From contig JACAXG010000026.1 in NCBI GenBank assembly GCA_018881555.1, positions 5,079,459 through 5,143,458 on the forward strand: a stretch of 64,000 bases of DNA, in the 5' to 3' direction. A model generated the notes under the pieces. It saw only the letters and a list, made by a program, of their open reading frames with translations. It did not search any database and was not told the origin of the DNA. Origin of the DNA: Amblyornis subalaris. Lineage: Eukaryota > Chordata > Aves > Passeriformes > Ptilonorhynchidae. This document shows, piece by piece, positions 13,901-24,838 of the stretch. A program made the translations under genes and the position numbers. The first letter of the stretch is position 1. Every line of letters starts with the position of its first letter.

Positions 13901-16900
13901 ATCTGTGTTTTCTTTGTAGTGTAAGCTCTACAATTGCAATCCTAGGAAAAGTAAATCTAGGAATCTGAAGACAAGATAGCATCCTGATTCTGTTCAGGTC
14001 ACTCCAGAAAAGGAATTGATACGATCAAGAGCTCACGTGGGTACCAGTAAGGGCACATCAATTCCCCTCTCTTCATCTGATTATTTCTGTGGCATGGGGT
14101 CACTGTGATCACAGCTCAGTGGAAAACTACAGTTTCATTTCATGAAAAACAAATGTACCAGGTGCACGATGTGTGTTTTCATTCTGACACACGACAAAAG
14201 TGAGACTGAGCCTTCCCCCCCCCACCCCGCTCCCTCAACCTCCATGAAAACCACACGTAGTTGAGGGACACCAGTGAGATGCTGCTACTGAGGCAGCAAC
14301 AGCAGTGAGGGCTTTGAGGTGTTCTTTGAACCCCAAATTCAAGGACATACTCCAAATCCTACTGAAATCAGTCCTATCGCTGCAGAGGGGACTGTGCCAG
14401 CTACAAGGTTTTAAGCTTTCACNAACAGGTAGGAAGATGTTGCCTCTTCCCATTCCTTCAGATGCTGGCTAAAATCCCAAACACAAAGTTTTCAAGCNTT
14501 TTACCACAATTACCAAGATATATTAATCAAGCAAATATAAACTCCATTACAGAGACAGGAAGAAAACAATGTAAACGCCAATAGAAACATCAGAAGAGCC
14601 CTGCCATGTGCTTGTGCTAGAGCTGCGTGATCTGCTTTTCCATCAGTGAACCGTGTCCCCTTTCCAGCTCTTTGAAGTGGTTTTTGGGCTTAACATCTGA
14701 CCTTAAAGAAGAAGGCAGAGAGGCATAAGCGTAAGAGAAAAGCAGCACAGCTGCGAAAGGCGAGTGAAAGCATTGCAGGAGCAGTAGAGCTGAGCACCCC
14801 TTTTGCAGCAGAGGAGCTGTGTGAGCTCCCTCAGCTATCTCGGCCACTGTGTCACCTCATCTTCACACATCTGCTTTTGGCTGTGCNGTTGCTGAGTGAA
14901 GCTGGTTTCTCTATCTCACAGCTGCAGCCTGCCGGTGACAAAGCTCCACCGCTGTCTCAAACGTAATGGTGGAGGGAAGACATGAAACTGCACCATAGCT
15001 TCGCCATTTTTTCTGGTTGAGCAGAACTCCTCTAGTGTTTGTCTTCTCCCTGAAGAAGTCTTGAGGAACACTGCAGAAAAAACTAAAGCCAAGTACTCAA
15101 TATTCCAGGAGCCTCACGCCCCGCTTTGTCCTTCAACATACCTGGAAAAACAGCAAACCTTCTAATAAGGTCAGCATGGACAAGCAGAGGAACTTACACT
15201 TCCTGCAGTTCTCAAGGAAGTGACCATTCAGCATCTCATGGAAATCAAGTACAGCAGCGTTAGGTTGCATGGTTGATCTTGTGAAGGTAACAAAAGAGAT
15301 GAAGAAATAGAAGGGTAGGAAAAGGACTAAAACTCCACCCAGATGAGATAATGGTGCGAAACAGCAGGTCACTGAAGCTTGTTCCCAGAGAAAACTTGTT
15401 GGCCTCAGTCCTGGGTGATGATAAGAGGTTAAAGACCCTTCACTCTTGACATTCAGCTTTCCAGAAAGGGGCTAGAAGATGTTATGACTGGCAATTAAGC
15501 AGCCTGAAGACTGTGTACAGGTGAAGTTATTATCCAGCTTTCCGTGTATCCATGGAATAAACTAAAGAAAGCATGGAGAGGAAAAGTGGCAGTAAGGTAA
15601 ATATTATGCATAGTGAAAAAAGCAGTCTCCAAACTTTTCCCTAGGCTGGAATTTCACTCTCAAATTTAAGAAGAAAAATAGTAGGAACATGCTTTTGGGT
15701 GCACTGCAAATAGAATAAGATTTTAAAAAGCTAGAAGGGTAAGAGTAAGCATGAATACAGAAGAGATTTCCCTCGGGGAAAAAAAGATAGGTGGTTATTC
15801 ATCTTCCTGTGGAATAACAACACACATACAACACACCTCTGTCTGATGCATGAGACAATGTTTCCCATTAGGATGGTTTAAAGGATATATGATTTGCCAA
15901 ATATTCAGAGCACATATAATCTGTAGCCTGGTGCCAAGCAGCAAATGTTGAGCAAAAACACTGACACCGCCAATTTGTGGAACAGAGTATAACTGTTTCT
16001 AACAACTGGAGTAACTCTGCTGTCTTTGTTGCAGCCTTTCAGAAGAGAAACCTTAAGGGATATTGTGATTACAGGGATCCAGAAGACTTTTTTTTCCCTT
16101 CTCAGGAGTGGTTATTCCCAGCGGGTTCTGCCCATGCAGCAAGGGGTTGATTTTTCCTGCTGAGGTGTTTGTAGCTATCCAGAAAGNGCTTATACAGCTG
16201 CTAAGTGGTGGCTTTATAACAGCTTTGGTCTGGATTTATGTGTGACACAGATTACTAGAAGAATCTTGAGACACAGGAAACTGTAGGCCACATCCTCTGC
16301 CAGTCCTGCCCATATGTAGTTACTGCTTTTTTTCCCAGCAATGACAGATGTCCCGACGAATTTTTTAATTTGGGGTGTTTTAGTTTTCCTAGAAACACAG
16401 TATTGAAGTAAGTTGACTGCTCNTAAACAACTCTTAAAGACTTAGGAGGCAACTAATGCTGATTTATGGCACCTTGGTAGTTGTGCTACGTATTTATCAG
16501 AGAGCACAGTTGTCAATGCTGTGGTTGATAGTCTGGTTTCTAAAACTGGCTGGATAAAGGTGGTTCAGGCATACTTCTTGAAATGCTCCTACCTGCTTAA
16601 GAAAACAAACAAAAACCTGGATTTGTTACTCTAAGGAAAATGAATATTAATGTGTAAATATTCCCTTCAGAAGATTGCTCACACTTGTTTTAAAATATTC
16701 TGCTCTTGAGGACTTCAGCCTGGCTAGTGAAGGAGACCAAGACAGGGAAGAAACAAGAAATTAACTGAATATTGTGCAAAGGCAATGAAAATTTAAAAGA
16801 TGCTATAATCAAGGGAACACACAAAAGATGTCAGTACTGGACCAGGCCAGAGATATAATTTTTCCTTTGAAACAAAAGCTAGCCAAGAGTTGTGTGAGCC

Positions 16901-17560
16901 CAATGAGACTCATGAGTCAATGAGACTGTGTCTTGCTGTGAGCATCAAAATGTGGTGTCTGGTCATCCTAATCAGCCTCCTGCCAAGGGGGAGGTTCGAG
17001 ATGGGCTGTTCTTTCCCCACAAACACTCTGGACCTTTAATTTCTGCTGAGAAAACAAAATTGCTCAAATATCAAGACTTTACTAGAAGAGATATGTTAAC
17101 ATACATATTAAGACACAAACAACTTTCTGAAACTAGTCTTGAAAAAAAGAATAATTAGCTGATGATCAAGAAGCAAGATAATAATATAAATGAAGAAANA
17201 ATACCAGAAGAGGAGCAGTAATATGATTGTAGAGCCTCCCACTCACACAAGGAAAATAACTCAAGGTTCACTCTAACCTTGTTCCAGCATTTTATGAAGC
17301 CTAGGGGAGACAGAAAACACCTTCCGAAGTGTCACCTGCAATCCCTCCTTTCCCCATCTACACACACATGCTTATCACAAGTATAATTATTTCTTTCTCT
17401 GACCCCCCTCCCCCCATAAAGGCCCACAGGTATTTACACCATAAACCAGGTTCTTAAAAATACTTCCCAGATGTTGTCATCTGTTCCTGCTTGTTTACCA
17501 GAGTTCAAATGGATTTTGACAAACAGTCTTTCTTCAAGAGGCAACGCAGTAAAGACCTTT

Positions 17561-17780
17561 AATGACAGAACTATGTGTCATCTTTGCCTATAAGCATAAA
17601 TTTGCACAGCGGGCAGTACGGTGAAAACAGCTTATCATCAACTCATCACCTCTCATCATTGTTAGAGTGAAATGCAAATGGGAACGAGCACCACTTCAGT
17701 CATGGTTGTGAAAATTAGCATCTGTGACATTAGCGGTGGCTCATTTATTATGCGCTCGAAATTTCAGGGGGAAAGAAAAG
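17561..17780. promoter_or_regulatory. Possible enhancer-like patch with octamer
   Basis: The region contains a perfect octamer ATGCAAAT at 17672-17679, a motif used by OCT factors in B cells, plus several GATA-like TTATCA/TGATGA words. Its sequence complexity is higher than the flanks and there are few low-complexity runs. Motifs this short occur by chance, so function is a guess based on the lymphoid role of the gene. Confidence 0.2.
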
Positions 17781-18111
17781 AATATAAAACTTCATAACTC
17801 TACCAGTCTTTACCTTTGAAATAAAATTAAAACCTCCAGCTTTCCCCACTCAAGGATAAATCCTAGTTAATATTCATTAACACTGAGCAATCTCTTCACT
17901 GCAGATCTTGTCCTACAGAAGATCTAATTATGTCTCAAATTATTTTTGGTGTTTAGGTTTGCTGTACCTATTTTCTATTTTCTTTTCTTTAATAAGTATT
18001 CCCCACTGGAGAGGCACGAGCCACCATCTGAGAAAAATGCGGCACCAAAAAACTTGCTTATAGCATCTGTCTGCATTACAGGCTCCAAACACTTAGGCAA
18101 GCGATAAACTT

Positions 18112-18188
18112 TACTCAGATAATCCCACTGAAATCAATGGGATCACAACTAATGTATTCATTTAAGTCAGGATCAGGATCAGGCCTTC
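18112..18188. repeat. Old palindromic amniote interspersed repeat
   Basis: The segment runs from TTACTCAGATAATCCCACTG through AAATCAATGGGATCACAACT to GTCAGGATCAGGATCAGGCC. It resembles a widespread old sauropsid/amniote repeat with the hallmarks CCCA.TGAA.TCAATGGGA and a GGATCAGGCC end. I recognise the pattern but not a family name I would vouch for. Confidence 0.45.
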
Positions 18189-18964
18189 TGCAAAGAATAT
18201 ATAAAAAGGTGAAATTCTGGCCTCGAGTCTATGGCGAAAGTGTGCATTGATTTCTGCAAAGTCAAGGTTTCATTTTAAGCTTATAAAAAGTAAAATTACT
18301 GATATGAAATTGTACTAGGGAATAAATTTGCATATTAAAATATTTCTTCCCTTTGGATTTGCCACTCTTTTCTCATAACCCTGAAAACAAATAACGGTTT
18401 ATCACCTAAGTAAGCGAATATTGATTTAATCAGAAGCTTGGACGTATTTTTGCCTAAAAAAAATGCAGAGGCATTGACCCTGAATTGTCTTACACACCAG
18501 AAGTAAGCTGAGTTTAAAGCACCAAGCGCATTTGGAAGCAGAATGAGGAAACAAAAACGTCTCAAACCTTTAGCATAAACATAGATCAACTGTCATGTGG
18601 AATAATGACACAAGACTTTCTTCAGTCAAGCCAGAAAAAATGGCACAAAGTCGCCTTTGCTTCGTGTTGAAGTAAAGCCAAGAATCATCAGGCAGTTCTC
18701 AAGTTTGCTGTGTCCGGAGGAATGGGAGAGAGAGAGAGAAAGGAGGAGGTTCTGCCCAGCGCATCACATCGTGTGAAGAGGGCAAGACAATGCAGGGACG
18801 TTTTACAGATTATTTGCACCTGGCCAAAAGTGTAAAGCAGTGCAAAGTGGAATGCAGAGTAGCTGTGAACTGCTTTAACGTGTTTTATTTGTNTGGTGCT
18901 GCCTGAAGAGTATACAAAAGAGGAGACTAGAACCTGTATAATTTCTTAGAGTGTTTTTTCTTAC

Positions 18965-19010
18965 CATCGTTCTAAATCTGCCTCATTCCGCTCCTCAGAT
19001 GCGCTGACAT
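18965..19010 (-). other. Exon-like segment inside the large SAMSN1 intron
   Basis: A good acceptor (TTTGACCCTTATGATGTTACAG/AT) and a strong donor (AACGATG/GTAAGA) flank 46 bases. In one frame it is open and acidic (DVSASEERNEADLER), continuing upstream without a stop as PPEDFNLFDPYDVT. It cannot be a normal cassette after the phase-0 MLKRK exon, because that frame meets TAG. Two other readings are possible: a poison exon, or an alternative first exon whose last codon is ATG (A at -3), giving M joined directly to RTSSFGSF. I do not recognise the open peptide. The surroundings (about 18960-19440) are GC-richer than the intron average. Confidence 0.28.
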
Positions 19011-22000
19011 CTGTAACATCATAAGGGTCAAAGAGGTTAAAATCCTCTGGAGGATTTCAGGGCTCTTTCCTTCATCCTCCAAGTCAGCTGCTGTCCTCNT
19101 CCCCAGCTCTCTGAGGGGTGATGGGACAGACTGCACAGACCCATAGCTGAAACACATCTAGGAAAAGCATCCTTCCCCCGCTTGCTTTCCTGCTCTGCAC
19201 CGCTCCAGGAATGCAGGAGCCGCACGCTCTCCCTGCAGTGAGGCACTCCAGCCATCAGCGTGACCATGAACCTCAGGGCTATGTGCAAGACCTACTTTGT
19301 GTGACCTCATTTGCCCACAGATAATTCCGCAGNTCAGGACAGCTACACCGCGCAAACCAAGCCGTGTCTCATCTGGCAGGANCGAGAGAGGGCAGGTAAG
19401 GACTCCCTCAAGGAAAGGATGGAAGANGCACACGTTCTGCTGCGATAGAAAGTCATTTAAGGTCCTGGATAGACAGATAGGTTAGATTAGATAGGCTTGA
19501 AATAGAGAGCTTAGCACTTCATTTAGTTGGATTTCTTCGACATTAAGCAGGGTATTTTTAACCCTTAGGACTTTCCTTTATAATTCAGCTACCTGAGATT
19601 CTCAGCTGATGGAAAGGTATAAATGTACNCTAGTATGTGCAGCTACAATAATAAACGTTTGCAAAGGACCAGAATCCTCCCAATATTTCTTTTAAATGCA
19701 CTTCTCTCCCATTTCTCTCCCAGTTTTCTCTGGGATGACANCTGGCCTAAATGGTTTTTTGCCTAACATTGTGTGTTTATATAAACGTATTCAGCAGCTG
19801 TATACATATCCATGAACACACAAAACCTGCCAGACATCCAAAGAAGTTATTAGCAAGGTTGCAGCACTACTGAAATCTTGTTGCATAACATAAAAAACCT
19901 GCAACACTACTCTTTCATGGCATAGATCAACTTCTTCCTAACNCACGCAGAGAGGGGTAAAAGAGATTTTTGTCTATGCAGCACCTAACACATCTGCAAA
20001 AGTCCCTTAAACACCACAATAATAAATAAAGTAGATGCATTGCAGACAGAGAACAGTGAGATACCTAAAACCTGTATTACTCTTGCAATGGTCATTGAAT
20101 TGCCCACCACCTTGTATAAAACCACAAGGGGTTTTATACAAGGACAGCAAATTGCCTTGAGGAAGGCTTTAACACCAGCCTTGTGTGGTATTCCTTCATC
20201 TTTATCAAAAGGCATCCATTCATGCCAACATTCTTCACATTAGAAAGTAATAAAACCAAAAGGGTTAAAAAGAAAATGTTGGTGAAACACTGTAATTATT
20301 GCACAAAAGTTCATACAGTTGTGACAAAGACAACTGGTCACCATGGTTAACCTTCAGTTACCTAAAAAGATATTTTGGTGTTCTCTTTGAGGGTCTAAGG
20401 TTGCAAACCTGATTTTCATTTAAAATGAAAAACAGGCCTTATGGCTCTCCAGCAGGTCTCTGTGGATGTGTTGGGGACACTGGGATGCCTAAGCTGCCTA
20501 AAAGCGAGGTGAGGTAGCCCAAGATGTGCCCATTGACAACGGTATCGTGCCCTGTGAGCATGAGGAGGTACCAAATGTTGCCTGTGCAGAGCAGGGCCAG
20601 CCAGGATGTGACCTATGGAGGTCACTTGTGAAACCCTGTAACTTCTCCNTGAGGTGAGGTCCTGTGCCCCATCTTACCCCACTCAGCATTGAGCAACTCA
20701 AGTATTTGCGTTGCTTCCCTGGGACAAGTTTCGAAACGTGCTACAACAAACCAAGATTCCTATCCTATGCAATGTGGGGCTGTCTTCTCCCCTGCCCCGT
20801 TTGCAAGCAGCACATTCAGCAAAAGCATTCTCGTTGTGGAAAGTTTACACAGTTCTGTGCAAAAGTGAGCCTTTAAAAATAAAAACCAGACTATTGTTAA
20901 GGAATGCCTTATTCTGGAAGAAAGGAGTGGCCAAAACTGGCTTTTGAAAATATTTTACAGACAAACAAAGCCCATCCACGGAGTCTTTCATGGTCATTTC
21001 TTGTTTAATCGATAGTGTAATTAGATATTAATTATAATTCTTCCTTGGCATTAAAAAATAGTATAATTATTGAGCAGGAAAAAAATGCTTACCAAACCAA
21101 CCAGTGCAACACTTAAAAAAATACTAAAATGTGGGGGAAAATGGATTCAAAATCACTTCAAATCCATGGAAAAAAACCCATTAATTTTAATTGTTAATAA
21201 GTCATAATCTAAAACTGCAAGCACAATCCACAAAAGCCAATTCTATGTAAAACTGGAAGACACACTTGCTGGAACAGTGTCTGCAATAATCTCTTAGGAC
21301 ACAGAAGTCACTAACGGAGGTGTATTCCCAAGCAAGGAGAAGGTGGGTCTGTAAATTGGGAAAGGCCGAGTTGTTGAGAGCAGAGAGATGCTAAAAGGCT
21401 TTTCTAATCTCTTCCTTAAATTTCCAGCACTGATAAACTGAGGCAGAAATGGAGACTGAAGTGCTCAGGTAGAGCAGTAGCCATTGCACTGCAGCCTTAC
21501 AATACACTGGTACAATAAAATACACAGAGGTCATTTNGCACTCAGTCCAGGGACTGAAAATAAATTTTGAGCGTAAGACACATCCTTATGCCTCTTGCAA
21601 AACTTTCACTTCCTTTCTTACAATTCCAGATTGTGGAAAGTGTCCAGTGCAGCACATTATCAATTTGTTTAGAGTATTTCTTTCAGGCTGCAATTTTAAT
21701 GATTCCCAGAGAAATTAAGACGACAAACACTGATTGCCAAGTACCCTCTTCTCCTTTGGTTATGGTGATGCAAAAGGAAATTTATTAAAATAAGGAACAA
21801 ATTTAATAGCTTTTCTAATTCTTTACTGATTCCCACACTCTTTCCTGGGACATCACTGGTTTATCATAGATGAAAAGGAGAAAGGGGATTTTGCGAGCCC
21901 GTCTGTTAAAAGATTGATGCAGAGCATAAAGTAATAGACAAAGTCCAGTACCAGGATTTTTTCGCACAACTATAGCAGCCTCACAACGATGATTCCTTGA

Positions 22001-22181
22001 ATTGGATCTTTGCTATTATAAAGTGAGTATATACAAACAGATTCCTGAGATTATAGCATTGAGGTACTTGCAAGCACATCAGGAAATCCTGAAGTTAGGA
22101 TTTAAGAGGAAACCTTCGTATTCATAAATTGTTAAGAATTCCTGTTACTATTAACTGATGACAAGAATGAGACATTCTTAC

Positions 22182-22238
22182 CTTTGGCTTTTGACTTTTG
22201 TCTTTATCAGACGCGTTAGATGGTTTTCTCTTCAGCAT
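22182..22238 (-). CDS. SAMSN1: SAMSN1 canonical first coding exon
   Basis: Nineteen codons, MLKRKPSNASDKDKSQKPK, end at donor CCAAAG/GTAAGA in phase 0, followed by RTSSFG in the exon at 5933-6004. Mammalian SAMSN1 starts MLKRKPSNVSEKEKHQKPK and SASH3 starts MLRRKPSNASEKE, which fixes this ATG. The frame stays open upstream to another ATG at 22332-22334, which would add 32 residues (THVHVRSALP...). I see no family support for that extension and treat it as 5' UTR. No good acceptor is evident just upstream of the ATG, so this is best read as a first exon with its own promoter. About 16 kb of intron separates it from the next exon. Confidence 0.95.
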
Positions 22239-22299
22239 GTTTAATTCACGTGTATCCAGCGGATGTGCAACTGCTACTGCCTTGTAACCAAACTGAGTG

Positions 22300-22500
22300 C
22301 AAGGCAGGGCACTACGGACGTGTACATGGGTCATGAGTTCCTTATTCTACCAGGATGTGACTTCACACAGCTGCATGGGGGAGTAAACCGAATTCTTCCT
22401 TCGGGGAGGGGGTGAGGAAGGAGGGGAGGAAGTGACAGGGACAAGAAAGAGAGGGGCACTAAGGAGAGGAGTTGAAAATGAGGGCAGGGTTCAAAGTGAG
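22300..22500 (-). promoter_or_regulatory. SAMSN1: Probable promoter region of the canonical SAMSN1 transcript
   Basis: The stretch just upstream of the MLKRK exon is strongly purine-rich on the plus strand between about 22400 and 22460. It contains GAGGAAGTG at 22426-22434, a good match to the ETS/PU.1 core. TATA-less promoters with purine-rich PU.1 boxes are common for myeloid and B-cell genes, and SAMSN1 is expressed in those cells. The motif is seen; promoter function and the transcription start site are inferred. I see no convincing TATA box. Confidence 0.45.
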
Positions 22501-23950
22501 AAAGTCTTTAAAACTTTGCTGCTGCTGTGTCACCATGAGGCCTCCATCAGACTTTGGACAACCTCAAGGAAATCATCCTCTTTTCCTCTCTCAATTTTTG
22601 CCTCCCAGCCTTACGGCAATAAGTGCACCTTTATTTCAGCCTGTGCTGGGTTGTGTGTGAAGAAGGTGTGCTGATATTCAGAGGACCAAGAGGTAGTATT
22701 GACCAGCAGATGTGAGCCACACCGTGGGGATAACTGGTCCCTAACTCCTGCCTTCCTCTCTTGGCTCTCCAGCAATGCAATAAAAGCAGTGAGATTAAAG
22801 GTNGCTGTTCGGTAGAGAAGGGAATTANCTAAAGCCGTCTTTTTCTCTTGCATGGTGGAATAATTTTTTTGCCATTCATCACAGAACTTGGAGTCCCTGA
22901 AACAGCAATCTTCAGTCCCCCATTTTCCTTGATTTGCTGACAAATTCAGAGGGAGAAAAGGCAAGTCTTCCAGAAGACTTTAAACAAAGAGGCAGAGGAA
23001 AATGGCAGAGATCCTTTAAAACCTCTTGGAAAAATAGCCCAGAGGCTAAAGAAAAGTGGAGCTATTAAAATAGCATTGAATTCCTGCTTGATTTTGCTTG
23101 ATATTATTTGCCAAAGAGAAACAAATAAAAGTCTTGAGTATCCTAAGTAAAACTTCTTTGTTGTGAATCATGGGCTGCAAACCCTGAAACGATGAAATAT
23201 TTCCAAATTTTTGCTGCAAGATGGAGGCAAATTCTCAATTTCAACCCTCAAACTTTTGGGCCCCCCACAGAGCTTCAATTAAATCTTAATTTATGATTAC
23301 TACAAGTGAAAAATAAATATATTTCTTAGTAGGTTCAAGAAAAAGGTTCAAGAGTAATTGTCAAGAAAATACTTTGGTAAATTTTTCTTTCAAAATTTTG
23401 ATATTTTTTCAAAATTATTTTTTTCCAAGCAAATGTATTCTAAGCAGCCTTTACTCATAATTTTGGCATAAATAAAAGCTCTTTTAAAAATACTTTTCTT
23501 CCTCCTCAATCATATGAATAGTNCAAGTAGGAAAAAGGCACACTTATCAGATGAATTCCCATTTTGGTTTGCTATTTGGACTTCTCTGTAAAGGTTTAAG
23601 AAAAGTTCTGAAGGGTTTCTTGGATTCTGATGGATGGGCAATTGAATGGACTGAGACCAACAGATGAAAGAATAATTATTATACATTAATGGTATTATGA
23701 GGTTTTCCTTTCCAGGCCTTCTAAGAATGGGATTTGTAAGAAGTGGGAGAGGAACTGGGGTTAAGGTACTGAAATTCTGTCAAATGTAACCCCAAACTCT
23801 CTAGGTTAGTGGGATGCAGTGGAGTGTGTGTTGAACCTCAACCCAATAACCAGGATGTTTCACTTAACGTTTAATCAGAACAACACTAATTTAAACCAGA
23901 GCTGAATGTGTGGGCTTTATTATTGAAAGTAACATATCCATCAGAGTTCA

Positions 23951-23990
23951 TAATAATTGATATTATTAATAATAATAAATTATTTATAAT
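23951..23990. repeat. AT-rich TAA/ATT low-complexity patch
   Basis: This is an imperfect TAA/ATT trinucleotide run (TTAATAATAATAAATTATTT) in otherwise ordinary intron. Confidence 0.75.
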
Positions 23991-24767
23991 GGTGAACTCG
24001 GAGAGATTTTTTTTTTCTATATTTGGAAACACCACCTGAAACATCAGTGTAAGTTTCTAAGCAGAAGGAGGTTTTACCATGGATATTTAATCTGCCTTAG
24101 TAATTCAGTAGGGCCATAAGTTGTTACAAAAGCTGTATGTGTGTTTAATAGTAATTAAACTTGATTATTATCTACCTAGATTTACATTGCAGTATATTGG
24201 TTTTCTTTTTAATCTGATCCAAACGTGAGGATTAAATCAGATTCTGCTGATCATTAGACTGTGATTTCCTGTCTCAGGCCACTGTTAAAATCTTCATGAT
24301 TAATAAAATGGGAACTCATCTGAAGAGTAATATATGAGCTTCCTTTCTGTAGAATATTTATTGTTAAACAGGAAGAAAGAGGCTATTTCAAGAGATATAG
24401 TGCCCACCCATATCTATTTCCTTTCCTCATCCACATATCAGAAAAATTATAGCAGCTTGAAGGCTGACCTGATTATGTTCTTGCCCTTGGAAGGTTGACC
24501 CACACCAGTTTTAAAAAGTAACAAAGTGAAGAAAATCAAACATCTATAACATTAAGATCATTTAATTTAGTTAACCATTACATTTCAAAAGGAGGTCTTT
24601 TGAATTAGAAATTAATAATAAGCTTGGTGCTTATATCCTCTGTATTTAAAGCTAATTTTTCAAAGGGGAATGAGTACCTATGTAAAATTAAAAGAAAAAT
24701 TCTTATACTTAGTTTTCTGTTGGACGCGACTGCAGGTAACTTATTCCATTTCCTTGCTGGACTTTGA

Positions 24768-24838
24768 ATCTGATCCAAACCCCAGTGAAATCAATAGAAG
24801 TTTTTCAGGTGAATTTTATGGGGCTTGGACTGGCTCCT
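24768..24838. repeat. Old palindromic amniote interspersed repeat
   Basis: It begins CTGATCCAAACCCCAGTGAA, passes through ATCAATAGAAGTTTTTCAGG and ends GGGGCTTGGACTGGCTCC. The layout (CTGATCCAAA.CCCA.TGAA.TCAAT...GGGCTT.GA..GGC) is the inverted-repeat structure of a common old sauropsid element, diverged at many positions. A non-autonomous DNA transposon origin is plausible but not shown. Confidence 0.5.

Larger units (their letters stand above)
6005..22181. other. Large SAMSN1 intron (16 kb)
   Basis: The intron separates the canonical first exon from the RTSSFG exon. It contains a 24-base C run (7877-7900), an old palindromic repeat (about 18112-18188), a possible regulatory patch around 17560-17780 and the exon-like segment at 18965-19010. 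GC-richer patches with several overlapping short open frames lie at about 18960-19440 and 20440-20690; I could not assign any of them. The rest is AT-rich sequence in which I see nothing. Confidence 0.65.
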
